NCBI RefSeq assembly: GCF_016908355.1
Contig: NZ_JAFBDT010000018.1
Coordinates: 1-46,808, forward strand
Direction of reading: 5' to 3'
Length of the DNA stretch: 46,808 nt
From: Fusibacter tunisiensis
GTDB taxonomy: Bacteria > Bacillota > Clostridia > Peptostreptococcales > Acidaminobacteraceae
Part shown: in pieces, positions 1 through 8,050 of the stretch
How the letters are laid out: each line of letters opens with the position of its first letter
How positions within the stretch are numbered: the stretch's first letter is position 1
Made by a program: the position numbers and the translations under genes
Notes under the pieces: model-generated
Databases searched by the model: none
Told to the model about the DNA's origin: nothing
The model's input: only the letters and a program-made list of their open reading frames with translations

Positions 1-43
1 AAAATTAATTTTTTTGAAGCCTTGCAATTACTAGTACACAGTG

Positions 44-110
44 TGGTGTCATTTTTTGAAATGGCCTTTGAAATTTGACACCAATTCAGAAGTATGTTTA
101 TACTATTTAT
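44..110 (+). promoter_or_regulatory. Promoter of the opuA-type operon with overlapping inverted repeat
   Basis: A sigma-A-type promoter is visible: TTGACA at 75-80, an 18-base spacer and TATACT at 99-104. The -35 box is the right arm of an inverted repeat, TGGTGTCA (44-51) and TGACACCA (76-83). A repressor bound there would block RNA polymerase, so this is a plausible operator. The regulator is not in the window. Confidence 0.6.
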
Positions 111-114
111 CGTA

Positions 115-148
115 GGAGCCCTTATTGAGGGACTCCTTTTGTATTTTT
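115..148 (+). terminator. Hairpin plus T tract immediately after the promoter
   Basis: GGAG-CCCT and AGGG-CTCC arms form a hairpin at 115-136, followed by TTTTGTATTTTT. It has the form of an intrinsic terminator. It could end an upstream gene, but it begins only about 5 bases after the predicted start site of the 75-104 promoter, so it would also lie at the 5' end of the opuA-type mRNA. Confidence 0.5.
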
Positions 149-227
149 AGGCTATGAGAAAATAACTTTGAGACTCTCTAAACAAAAACTGGGACAAAAA
201 TGGATATATTGAAAGAGGAGTACACAA

Positions 228-1421
228 ATGAATAAAATTGAAGTAAGGGAATTGACTAAGATTTTTGGTAAGCATCCCAAACAGGGGATTAAGCTTCTTA
301 AAGATGGACATTCCAAAGACGAAATATTGAAAAAAACGAAGATGACCGTTGGTGTCAATCGCGTATCCTTTGATGTAAAAGAAGGAGAAGTGTTTGTAAT
401 CATGGGCTTGTCTGGTAGTGGTAAATCGACTCTGGTTCGGTTGATTAATCGATTAATTGAGCCCAGCTATGGCAGTATTTTAATTGATGGGGAAGACTTG
501 TCAAAAATGGATATGAAAGCATTGCTCGATACCAGAAGGAAAAAACTGAGTATGGTTTTCCAAAATTTCGGTTTGTTTCCGCACAAGACAATTATTGAAA
601 ATACAGGTTTTGGACTAGAAGTGCAAGGCGTTGAAAAGACTAAAGTAAAAGATCAGTCTTTGAAAGCTTTGGAAATGGTTGGCCTAAAAGGCTATGAAGA
701 CCAGTATCCAAAACAGCTTTCTGGTGGCATGCAACAGAGAGTTGGTCTCGCACGGGCACTTGCAAATGATCCAGATATCCTTTTAATGGATGAAGCCTTC
801 TCGGCGCTTGATCCACTTATACGTAAAGACATGCAGGATGAACTTTTGGATTTGCAACAGAAAATGAAAAAGACAATTCTTTTTATTACCCATGATTTGG
901 ATGAAGCATTGAAAATTGGGGATCGAATTGCCTTAATGAAAGATGGCGTTATTGTTCAAATTGGAACACCCGAAGAAATCATGATTAATCCTTCTAACGC
1001 GTATGTAGAGAAGTTTGTAGAAGATGTTGACCGTTCAAAAGTCTTTACGGCAGCACATGTGATGTTAAGACCAGAAACCATACAAATTGAAAAACACGGT
1101 CCAAGGGTTGCCCTTCAAAAGATGAAACAAGCGGGTATTTCAAGTGTTTATGTTACAAAAAACACGCATGAACTCTATGGGATTGTCACTGCAGAGGCCG
1201 CAGCTCAAGCGGTTGAAAATGGAATCGGGAAATTGGAAGAGATTATTGAAAAGGAAGTGCCTAGAGTTACACTTGATACAACGTTACATGATTTATTCCC
1301 AGTGATTTATGACAGCCCAATACCCATAGCTGTAACTGAAGGCGATGTTTTAAAGGGAATAATTGTTAGGGGCGCTGTGCTGGCTGCTTTAGCAGGAAAT
1401 GAGGTGAACTTAAATGAATAA
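228..1421 (+). CDS. opuAA: Glycine betaine/proline ABC transporter ATPase with tandem CBS domains
   Basis: This is the ATPase of an osmoprotectant (quaternary amine) importer of the ProV/OpuAA family, working at the inner face of the membrane. Visible motifs are Walker A GLSGSGKST at residues 60-68, the Q-loop FQNFGLFPH near 111, signature LSGGMQQR from 164, Walker B ILLMDE at 184-189 and the H-loop THD near 221. Residues about 280-395 look like two CBS domains, which in OpuA-type transporters sense ionic strength or nucleotides. Length (397 aa) is normal for the family. The start is an ATG after GAGGAG. Its 3' end overlaps the permease gene by 8 bases, so the two are translationally coupled. 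Betaine or proline as substrate is inferred from family and operon, not proven. Confidence 0.93.
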   Translation: MNKIEVRELTKIFGKHPKQGIKLLKDGHSKDEILKKTKMTVGVNRVSFDVKEGEVFVIMGLSGSGKSTLVRLINRLIEPSYGSILIDGEDLSKMDMKALLDTRRKKLSMVFQNFGLFPHKTIIENTGFGLEVQGVEKTKVKDQSLKALEMVGLKGYEDQYPKQLSGGMQQRVGLARALANDPDILLMDEAFSALDPLIRKDMQDELLDLQQKMKKTILFITHDLDEALKIGDRIALMKDGVIVQIGTPEEIMINPSNAYVEKFVEDVDRSKVFTAAHVMLRPETIQIEKHGPRVALQKMKQAGISSVYVTKNTHELYGIVTAEAAAQAVENGIGKLEEIIEKEVPRVTLDTTLHDLFPVIYDSPIPIAVTEGDVLKGIIVRGAVLAALAGNEVNLNE

Positions 1422-2259
1422 TATACCACAATTACCATTGGTAGAATGGGTCGATGCGGCAGTAAGTTATTTAAGAAGCAATGCACGTTGGGTTTTTGAT
1501 CCTATTAGTGATTTTCTAGATGCCTTTGTAAATACAATCAGTGATGTGTTGATGTTTTTTCCACCACTTGTATTTATTGTTTTAATGGTGCTTTTAACGG
1601 TATTTCTAACGAAAAAAGTATGGGGATTGCCCGTGTTTGTTTTGTTGGGACTTGGCTTTATATGGAATTTGGATTTTTGGGATGGCACGATGCTGACACT
1701 TTCTTTGATCTTATCCTCTAGTTTGATTGCTATTGTGATTGGCATTCCAGTTGGCATATGGATGGCCAAAAATAAAACAGTTGAGAGCTTCGTTAAACCA
1801 ATATTAGATTTTATGCAAACCATGCCGGCATTTGTTTATCTTATTCCTGCAGTGTCATTCTTTGGAATCGGTATGGTTCCTGGTATTATTGCATCTGTTA
1901 TTTTTGCAATGCCGCCAGTTGTAAGATTGACCAACCTCGGGATACGTGAAGTCTCTAATGAACTAATTGAAGCATCGGATGCTTTTGGTGCAACAGGTTG
2001 GCAGAAACTTTTCAAAGTTCAATTGCCTCTTGCAAAAAACACAATTATGCAAGGGATCAACCAGACCATTATGCTTGCGCTGTCAATGGTTGTTATTGCA
2101 TCCATGATTGGTGCAGAAGGGCTGGGAACTGAAGTCTATAGAGCAATAGGAAGGAATCAAGCGGGCCAAGGTTTTGCTTCAGGAATTGCAATTGTAATCC
2201 TTGCTATTATACTCGACCGACTGATTCAAGTCATGAATAAACAGAAGTATTCTGTTTAG
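1414..2259 (+). CDS. opuAB: Glycine betaine/proline ABC transporter permease
   Basis: This is a membrane permease of the ProW/OpuAB family, 281 aa. An amphipathic N-terminal stretch (about 1-50) is followed by several hydrophobic segments. The binding-protein-dependent transport domain lies at about 90-270, with the EAA loop (EASDAFGATGWQKLFKVQLP) that contacts the ATPase. Its ATG lies inside the end of the ATPase gene (ATGAATAA overlap), preceded by GAGGTGA. The binding-protein gene follows after 34 bases. It forms the transmembrane channel with the ATPase encoded upstream. Confidence 0.93.
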   Translation: MNNIPQLPLVEWVDAAVSYLRSNARWVFDPISDFLDAFVNTISDVLMFFPPLVFIVLMVLLTVFLTKKVWGLPVFVLLGLGFIWNLDFWDGTMLTLSLILSSSLIAIVIGIPVGIWMAKNKTVESFVKPILDFMQTMPAFVYLIPAVSFFGIGMVPGIIASVIFAMPPVVRLTNLGIREVSNELIEASDAFGATGWQKLFKVQLPLAKNTIMQGINQTIMLALSMVVIASMIGAEGLGTEVYRAIGRNQAGQGFASGIAIVILAIILDRLIQVMNKQKYSV

Positions 2260-2293
2260 AATAAATTACACTATTTTAAGGAGGCAACAAGTT

Positions 2294-3184
2294 ATGTTTA
2301 AGAAAAATCATATGAAGTTTGCATTTGTTGTTATAACGGCTTTTGCATTGGTATTAGCAGGATGTAGCACGACAAGCGATGACAATGGGACTCAATCTGT
2401 AGGAGAACAGCTTGATTACACAATTACAGGAATCGATGCTGGGGCAGGTGTTGTCCGTTCAGCAGAACAAGCTGTAGAAGATTATGGCCTTAATTATACT
2501 GTTCAAACAAGTTCAGGCGCTGCAATGACACAAGCGCTTTCAGATGCAATTGCCAATGAAGAAGCAATTGTCGTAACAGGCTGGAATCCACACTGGAAGT
2601 TCGCAGCATTTGACCTTAAATATCTTGATGACCCTAAGGGCTCATTCGGTGAATCTGAAAACATCAATTCAATTGCCAGATTGGGACTAAGTGAAGATAT
2701 GCCGGAAGCGTATCAAATATTGGATAACTTCTATTGGGAAGGTTCTGATATGGAAAACGTAATGGTTAAAATCAATGATGGAGAATCCCCTAAAGATGTT
2801 GCAAGACAATGGGTTGATGAAAACACAGATAAGGTTTCAGTATGGACTGACGGTGTAGATCCTGTTGATGGTGTTGAAATTAACTTGGCTTATGTTGCAT
2901 GGGACTCTGAAATTGCATCTACAAATGTGATTGGAACAGTTCTTTCAGACATGGGTTACAACGTTACACTGACACAGGTTGAAAATGGCCCTATGTGGGA
3001 AGCTGTTGCTTCTGGACAAACAGATGCAATTGTAGCCGCTTGGTTACCGGGAACACATGGAGACCACTACGCGAAATATGAAGGTGAATTTGATGATCTT
3101 GGCGCTAATCTTGAAGGTGCTAGAATAGGGCTAGTAGTTCCAGCCTATATGGAGATTGACTCGATAGAAGATTTAATCGACTAG
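2294..3184 (+). CDS. opuAC: Glycine betaine/proline ABC transporter substrate-binding lipoprotein
   Basis: The 296-aa protein has a lipoprotein signal peptide ending in the lipobox LAGC, with Cys24 as predicted lipid anchor. The mature part is an OpuAC/ProX-type binding domain rich in Trp and Tyr (for example GWNPHWKF and AAWLPGTHGDHY). In this family aromatic residues form the cage around quaternary amines. It is the last gene of the three-gene operon, with AAGGAGG before the ATG. A palindromic repeat begins at the stop codon and a strong terminator follows. Exact ligand (glycine betaine, proline betaine, carnitine) cannot be told from sequence alone. Confidence 0.92.
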   Translation: MFKKNHMKFAFVVITAFALVLAGCSTTSDDNGTQSVGEQLDYTITGIDAGAGVVRSAEQAVEDYGLNYTVQTSSGAAMTQALSDAIANEEAIVVTGWNPHWKFAAFDLKYLDDPKGSFGESENINSIARLGLSEDMPEAYQILDNFYWEGSDMENVMVKINDGESPKDVARQWVDENTDKVSVWTDGVDPVDGVEINLAYVAWDSEIASTNVIGTVLSDMGYNVTLTQVENGPMWEAVASGQTDAIVAAWLPGTHGDHYAKYEGEFDDLGANLEGARIGLVVPAYMEIDSIEDLID

Positions 3185-3220
3185 GGACGGAGGAAAAATG
3201 GACCCCTGACCTGTCCCTAG
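3181..3220. repeat. Palindromic interspersed repeat, copy 1
   Basis: Eight-base perfect arms CTAGGGAC (3181-3188) and GTCCCTAG (3213-3220) flank an AT/GC-mixed loop containing GGGACGGAGG. The left arm overlaps the stop codon of the preceding gene. The motif GGGACGGAGGNAAAANGG recurs at 5735-5752, suggesting a dispersed REP-like element. Confidence 0.5.
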
Positions 3221-3235
3221 ATGACATCAATTAAG

Positions 3236-3282
3236 GACCAGCAAGGTTGGCGTAACGAAATGCCAACTTTGCTGGTCTTTTT
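3236..3282 (+). terminator. Intrinsic terminator of the opuA-type operon
   Basis: A long hairpin, GACCAGCAA-GTTGGC paired with GCCAAC-TTGCTGGTC, is followed by TTTTT. It ends the betaine transporter transcript. Confidence 0.88.
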
Positions 3283-3341
3283 AGAGTGTTAGAAATGTTA
3301 AAAGTCGTTTAAAGGGGGTAAACTATTACTGGAGGTGGCTT

Positions 3342-4232
3342 ATGAAGGTTAAAAAATGTTTAATAGGGACGCTTTTAGGGTTAATAATTTTAGCGGTTAC
3401 TGGCTGTTCAACGCGTGACACAAATGAAATTGAGACTTTTGAAGAAGAGACAAGTGTCGGTATGGCAACATCTGCTTCAGAAGAAACGCAACCGGATGAA
3501 ATCGTAATAATTAAAGATCCACACCTTGAAGAGATGATTCGCGACCAAATTGGGAAGCCAGAGGGGGAGCTTACGACGCTTGATATGGAAATGGTATACT
3601 CTCTGAATATTGACTATCGGGAATATCCGGTATATGAAATTGATGGCTTGGAATATGCAATTTATTTGGGCGATTTTTCCTATCGATATGGTGCTCTAAA
3701 ATCACTTAGTCCAATAGCTGAGTTGGAAAATCTTACATACTTAAATATCAGCTACTCAACAATCGAGGAAATCCCCAAAACTTTTAAAACCATTTTATTA
3801 AGTCGACTTAGTTTTATAGAAACCAATGTTAATGCTTTAGATTTCTTGTCTGAATTAACCAACATTACAAATGCTCATTTAACTCGATCGGGTATTACGT
3901 CAATTGGGTTTTTGGAGAATTGGGACAAGGTTGAAGAACTCAATCTCAGTGAAAATGAGATAGAGGATATAAGCCCGCTGGAGGAGAAAAAATCGCTTAC
4001 AAGACTTACACTTCATAAAAATAAAGTGGAAGACATAAGCGTGTTAGAGACTCTGGAGGCACTTGAGATTTTGAACATATCTTATAATGAGGTTGCAAAT
4101 ATTTCGCCAATAATGCAGCTTGAATTTTTACAAGAATTTACAGCTTATGAAGATTTGGATCAGAAGATTATTGACCGGGGGCTTTTACAAGCTTTGGAAG
4201 ATAAAGGCGTGCGGGTTCAATACCACGAGTAA
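3342..4232 (+). CDS. Leucine-rich-repeat lipoprotein
   Basis: This is a 296-aa surface lipoprotein. The signal peptide ends in TGC, with Cys22 as lipid anchor, followed by a low-complexity acidic linker (about 25-60). Residues about 110-270 are internalin-like leucine-rich repeats, with recurring LxxLxLxxNxIxDIS patterns such as VEELNLSENEIEDISPL and LEILNISYNEVANISPI. LRR lipoproteins of this kind usually mediate protein-protein contact outside the cell. No enzymatic domain is visible. It stands alone between terminators, with GGAGG upstream of the ATG. Its specific partner is unknown. Confidence 0.8.
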   Translation: MKVKKCLIGTLLGLIILAVTGCSTRDTNEIETFEEETSVGMATSASEETQPDEIVIIKDPHLEEMIRDQIGKPEGELTTLDMEMVYSLNIDYREYPVYEIDGLEYAIYLGDFSYRYGALKSLSPIAELENLTYLNISYSTIEEIPKTFKTILLSRLSFIETNVNALDFLSELTNITNAHLTRSGITSIGFLENWDKVEELNLSENEIEDISPLEEKKSLTRLTLHKNKVEDISVLETLEALEILNISYNEVANISPIMQLEFLQEFTAYEDLDQKIIDRGLLQALEDKGVRVQYHE

Positions 4233-4248
4233 TGAACGTCCATAAAGT

Positions 4249-4283
4249 AAGCGGTGCTTGTCAGATTGACGAACACCGCTTTT
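4249..4283. terminator. Bidirectional terminator between convergent genes
   Basis: AAGCGGTG and CACCGCTT form the stem, with a second internal pairing of TTGTCA with TGACGAA. It lies between the LRR gene (+) and the unknown gene (-), and serves both directions. Confidence 0.75.
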
Positions 4284-4288
4284 GAGTT

Positions 4289-5686
4289 TTACTGAACTTC
4301 CTGCCATTCAAAGACGTAATAGGTTTCTGCACTAATACTTCCATTAGACGCGCTGACACGTATTGCCATCCGGCTCTTTGGTGTACTGGATGCGCCCATG
4401 GTGGCACTTACAGTTTCATCAAAAGATTCCCAGTTGTTTCCCGGACCTGTTGTAAAACTTGAGACACCTTCCCTATTTGAAAGATATTCAGCGCTGCCAA
4501 CTTGCTCGCCCTTTTCATTAATTGAAAAGAGTTGGGCTAAGATGAGCCAAGAATCGTTTAAAGGATGCTTATCTGCCCGAGCTGTATTTTTGACAGATAA
4601 TTTCATTGAAATTGTCTCCCCGGGATCAAAAGTAGACCTATTGGGGGGTGACCATGATGCTTCACCGGTTGCTGAATTTCCCGGGAAAAGGTGATAAGCA
4701 ACAGTCTTACTTTGATCCGGACCAACATATGTGTTTTGAAAAACAGCACTGGTTTGAGAAGCAGATATAGTGACCTGCCAATTTTCATTTTTATTGATTT
4801 CGTCTAGTTTTGCCTCTGCACTTTCGCCTGGATTTAAAACGGGCATTTCGCCATCAAAATGGTCTAAGATTATATTTCTTGCGGCAAATAAGCTGCGAAG
4901 ACGTGTTTCTATAGGCATATCAATGTCAAAACCAAAAGCATTTCTCAAATTCATTTCTGTTTGGCTTACAATTCTGGCACTAAGTTCTTTGTCGTTGTCC
5001 AATGTGGCTCTGGAGATTCCATTGACTTTACAGTATCTGTCTTTAGCTTCTTGTTGCAATCGAATCAAGTAGCCACGCAACTGAGTAGTAGACATGGTAG
5101 CCCAGTCATCATCCGTCAAGGTTGAGTCACTGCCAGCAGAGCTGATATAGTTTTTATACGCTTCATCGAGCTCATAATCTTTCCAGCTTCCTATGCTTGC
5201 GTTAATCAGTTCAATCGTTGCTTGATAGGCTTTTCCTGCTGGAAAATAGCCAATAAAGGCATTTGAGAGTTCCTTGGCTGCATCTGTATAATTGCCATCT
5301 TTCATTTGTAAGGCGCCTTTTACAAGCCCTGAAGCCACTGCGGCCCCTTTGCCGGTGATATTTTCCATTAAAGAGGCTTCGGTTTGTAAATGTTTAATGA
5401 GTGCATTGGCAGCCATTTCACCGCATTTTACCGAGAAATCTGTAATTTCGCCACGCTCTGTGGCAACTAATAGAGCGCCAAAATCATACTCTTTTGCGAC
5501 GGACCGTAAGAGTTTCCCTTTGGCAGATTGATCTGTAATCCCCATTTGGGTAAAAGCGTCATTGAATGTATCCATGACTGTGTCTGAAAAGGCATTTTCC
5601 TGTTCTTCAGTTTCCCAGGTTTGTGTTGCCATTGTAGTAGGCTGCAACAAAGTCATCCAGCGTATCAGTTGAGATGCGTGTATCAT
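4289..5686 (-). CDS. Hypothetical protein, probably with a damaged 5' end
   Basis: I do not recognise this 465-aa protein. Residues about 20-290 are mostly helical, with a Gly/Ala-rich amphipathic stretch near 110-170. Residues about 330-465 look beta-rich, like an Ig or accessory adhesion fold. No signal peptide or membrane segment is visible. Neither the first ATG nor the internal ATG at 5632 (MATQTWE) has a convincing ribosome binding site. In another frame, just upstream (about 5731-5607), lies a clear coding-like stretch containing LPDDTRISTDTLDDFVAAYY that would join naturally to this reading frame after a one-base shift. The gene is probably frameshifted and possibly truncated, so its product may not be made. 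Confidence 0.5.
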   Translation of the reverse strand: MIHASQLIRWMTLLQPTTMATQTWETEEQENAFSDTVMDTFNDAFTQMGITDQSAKGKLLRSVAKEYDFGALLVATERGEITDFSVKCGEMAANALIKHLQTEASLMENITGKGAAVASGLVKGALQMKDGNYTDAAKELSNAFIGYFPAGKAYQATIELINASIGSWKDYELDEAYKNYISSAGSDSTLTDDDWATMSTTQLRGYLIRLQQEAKDRYCKVNGISRATLDNDKELSARIVSQTEMNLRNAFGFDIDMPIETRLRSLFAARNIILDHFDGEMPVLNPGESAEAKLDEINKNENWQVTISASQTSAVFQNTYVGPDQSKTVAYHLFPGNSATGEASWSPPNRSTFDPGETISMKLSVKNTARADKHPLNDSWLILAQLFSINEKGEQVGSAEYLSNREGVSSFTTGPGNNWESFDETVSATMGASSTPKSRMAIRVSASNGSISAETYYVFEWQEVQ

Positions 5687-5731
5687 CAGGCAATTTCAAA
5701 CCCATTGTAACAGGCTGACTTAAATATTCAA
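5607..5731 (-). pseudogene. Frameshifted 5' remnant of the 4289-5686 gene
   Basis: Reading leftwards from about 5731, this frame encodes VEYLSQPVTMGLKLPDDTR, continues ISTDTLDDFVAAYYNGNTN, and then meets TGA at 5609-5607. The composition is protein-like. The 4289-5686 frame picks up in the same region. The upstream border coincides with a GGGACGGAGG repeat, so the true N-terminus seems lost. This is inference from frame continuity. Confidence 0.4.
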
Positions 5732-5734
5732 CTG

Positions 5735-5760
5735 GGGACGGAGGCAAAACGGAAATTTTT
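5735..5760. repeat. Palindromic interspersed repeat, partial copy 2
   Basis: GGGACGGAGGCAAAACGG matches copy 1 at 3184-3201 except for two bases, but lacks the closing arm. A poly-T run follows instead. It abuts the broken start of the 4289-5686 gene. Confidence 0.4.
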
Positions 5761-5771
5761 TTTTATTGGAG

Positions 5772-5800
5772 TTGACAAGGTCTTGAAAAGGATGTACACT
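5772..5800 (+). promoter_or_regulatory. Promoter of the CoA-disulfide reductase gene
   Basis: TTGACA at 5772-5777, a 17-base spacer and TACACT at 5795-5800 form a good sigma-A-type promoter 64 bases before the gene. Confidence 0.65.
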
Positions 5801-5806
5801 GTTATA

Positions 5807-5824
5807 GACCCCCGGGGTAGGGGG
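5807..5824 (+). promoter_or_regulatory. GC-rich palindromic operator candidate (CsoR/CstR-like)
   Basis: ACCCCCGGGGTAGGGGGT lies at the predicted transcription start in an otherwise AT-rich region. G/C runs flanked by T-A are typical of operators for the CsoR family, whose CstR members sense persulfide and control CoA-disulfide reductase/rhodanese genes in other Firmicutes. The family assignment is inference and no such regulator lies in the window. Confidence 0.4.
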
Positions 5825-5863
5825 TGTGAAAACTTTTGAGAATCTAAACTTGAGGTGATTGAA

Positions 5864-7885
5864 TTGGAGAAAATACTTATTATTGGAGGCGTTGCTGCCG
5901 GTGCTACGGCTGCCGCTAAAGCCAGACGACTGTCGGCAGATGCAGAAATTACAATACTCGAAGCGGGGGCAGATATATCATTTGCAAATTGTGGCCTGCC
6001 TTATTACATTGGTGGTGACATAAAAAGCAGATCAAAATTGATATTACAAAGTCCTGAAAGTTTTAAAGAACAATATCAAACAACAGTGCACATTCATACA
6101 GCAGCAACTCAAATAGATAGAGCGCAAAAGAAAGTATATGCTGAAGATACAAGAACAGGTGAAAAAAAGGTATTTGAATACACCAAGCTTATATTGGCAC
6201 AAGGTGGAAAACCAATAGCACCTCCTTTGCCAGGCGCAGATTTGGATCATGTATTCCAGTTATGGACACTTGAAGATATGGACCGAATTACGGCATTTAT
6301 TGAAGATAAAAAGCCTAAAACTGCAGTTGTCGTAGGTGGTGGTTTTATTGGACTTGAAATGACAGAGGCACTTGCGAAGCGTGGGCTTAAAGTATCAGTT
6401 GTTGAAATGATGCCACATGTAATGGGGATTATGGAAGCTGAAATTGCAGGCTTTATTCAAGAAGAACTTGTTTCTTATGGCGTTTCACTTTATACAGATA
6501 AGGCACTTGCTGAGATTGAGTCAAAACAAGTTAAATTAAAGGATGGGACCCGCGTTGAGGCGGATATGGTACTTATGTCAATTGGTGTAAGACCAACCCT
6601 AAAACTCGCACAGGAATCTGGTCTTGAACTTGGTAATGCTGGTGGACTTCTTGTGGATGAAACCCTTAAAACAAGTGATGAGTCGATTTATGCTGCAGGG
6701 GATATGATTGAACTTGAGCATAGAATTTTAGGCAAGAAAGTCCGCATTCCACTTGCTGGTCCAGCCAACAGACAGGGCCGAATTGCTGCTGAAAATGCAC
6801 TTGGGAAAACCCATGCTTACAAGGGGTCAATTGGAACGTCTATTGTTAGAGTTTTTGAAGCGGTTGCAGGAACTACAGGCATTTCCTTGAAAGCTGCCCG
6901 AGCAGAAGGCATAAATGCAGATGCAATTGTGGTGCATAAAGAACACCATACATCTTATTACCCAGGCGCTGAAATGGTCAGTGTAATGGTTGTTTATGAT
7001 AAAGATACAGGGACCATTTTAGGGGGTCAAACAGCAGGCTATGAAGGTGCAGACAGACGGTTGGATGTATTGGCAACAGCGGTTGCATCAAAACTTACTG
7101 TATCCGATTTGTCAGATATTGATTTTGCATACTCGCCACCACTTGGCAATGCTAATGATGCCATTAACATGGCCGCCTATACAGCTGAAAATAGAATAAC
7201 AGGTTTTTCGCCTGCTTTAACTGCAAGCGAGTTAGACTATTATTTAGTAGACAAAAAGCCACTTTGGATTGATGTAAGAGATGTCTTTTCCTTTGAAAGG
7301 GCACATGTTGAAGGTGCAATTAATATACCGCTTGAAATTTTATTTACGGAGATGAACCAACTTCCTAAAGATAAGCTTATTTTAGTATACGATCAAACTG
7401 GAAAGAAAGGCCATCAAGCATTAAGGCTCTTAAAAGGTGCAGGCTTTGATCAAGTTATCAATGTGAGTGGTGGATTTATTAGTCTTTCCAATTATGTTAG
7501 AGCAATGACACCAAAAGGATTTGGCCTAGATTTACCTGCTCCAGAAGTAAAAACACTTGGTCAAACAGAAACTGAAAATTCAGAACCTGTTGTACAAGAA
7601 GAAGTAACGCCTGAGCCTCCAGCAGGACCACTTGTAATTGATGTCCGAACAGGCGAAGAATACGCTTATGGGGCAGTTCCGGGCGCTATAAATATATCTT
7701 TGGATGCCTTGGAATATGAGATTGAATCCCTGAATGACAAGGACAGAAAAATAATTCTATACTGTGCCACAGGTGCACGAAGTGCCTATGGTGTACAACT
7801 TTTGCAAGCCTATGGGTTTACGAATGTTGAAAATGGCGGCGGCCTTTCTAGAATGATGGCACGTGTTAGAAGCGGAAAATTATAA
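5864..7885 (+). CDS. cdr: CoA-disulfide reductase fused to two rhodanese domains
   Basis: This flavoprotein (673 aa) belongs to the CoA-disulfide/polysulfide reductase family. An N-terminal FAD motif IIGGVAAGATAAAKARR is followed by active-site Cys43 in ISFANCGLPYY. NAD(P)H and second FAD motifs (VVVGGGFIGLEM, AAGDMIELEH) lie in the middle and the dimerisation domain ends near 440. Two rhodanese domains follow. The first (about 450-550) has Asp510 in VYDQTGKKG where the catalytic Cys should be. The second (about 585-670) keeps Cys634 in YCATGARS. Single-rhodanese versions are usually about 550 aa. I chose the TTG at 5864, preceded by GAGGTG, over the GTG at 5855 because it places the cysteine at position 43 as in the family. 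It is monocistronic. Likely role: NAD(P)H-dependent reduction of CoA-disulfide, CoA-persulfide or polysulfide. Confidence 0.9.
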   Translation: MEKILIIGGVAAGATAAAKARRLSADAEITILEAGADISFANCGLPYYIGGDIKSRSKLILQSPESFKEQYQTTVHIHTAATQIDRAQKKVYAEDTRTGEKKVFEYTKLILAQGGKPIAPPLPGADLDHVFQLWTLEDMDRITAFIEDKKPKTAVVVGGGFIGLEMTEALAKRGLKVSVVEMMPHVMGIMEAEIAGFIQEELVSYGVSLYTDKALAEIESKQVKLKDGTRVEADMVLMSIGVRPTLKLAQESGLELGNAGGLLVDETLKTSDESIYAAGDMIELEHRILGKKVRIPLAGPANRQGRIAAENALGKTHAYKGSIGTSIVRVFEAVAGTTGISLKAARAEGINADAIVVHKEHHTSYYPGAEMVSVMVVYDKDTGTILGGQTAGYEGADRRLDVLATAVASKLTVSDLSDIDFAYSPPLGNANDAINMAAYTAENRITGFSPALTASELDYYLVDKKPLWIDVRDVFSFERAHVEGAINIPLEILFTEMNQLPKDKLILVYDQTGKKGHQALRLLKGAGFDQVINVSGGFISLSNYVRAMTPKGFGLDLPAPEVKTLGQTETENSEPVVQEEVTPEPPAGPLVIDVRTGEEYAYGAVPGAINISLDALEYEIESLNDKDRKIILYCATGARSAYGVQLLQAYGFTNVENGGGLSRMMARVRSGKL

Positions 7886-7920
7886 TAAATATAGAGAGAA
7901 AGAGTTTTTGAATCACCTGA

Positions 7921-7948
7921 AGTCCCTTATATAAAGGGACTTTTTTTT
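7921..7948 (+). terminator. Intrinsic terminator
   Basis: AGTCCCTT and AAGGGACT form a perfect stem followed by eight T residues. It ends the CoA-disulfide reductase transcript. Confidence 0.9.
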
Positions 7949-8011
7949 CTGAATTATTTGTAAAATGTAAACAATCTATTACGAAATCATTAAAAAGTTT
8001 TGACGTTTCTG

Positions 8012-8040
8012 TTGAAAAATTTTTTTATATTGCTTATAAT
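8012..8040 (+). promoter_or_regulatory. Promoter of the peptide-transporter operon
   Basis: TTGAAA at 8012-8017, a 17-base spacer and TATAAT at 8035-8040. Confidence 0.65.
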
Positions 8041-8050
8041 AAAGTTAGTT

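Noticed and set aside
5607-5609. Second possible Sec codon (TGA) ending the 5' remnant of the unknown gene
   Set aside because: Reading through gives no protein-like sequence, and the neighbouring frame continues the protein. A frameshift explains it better.
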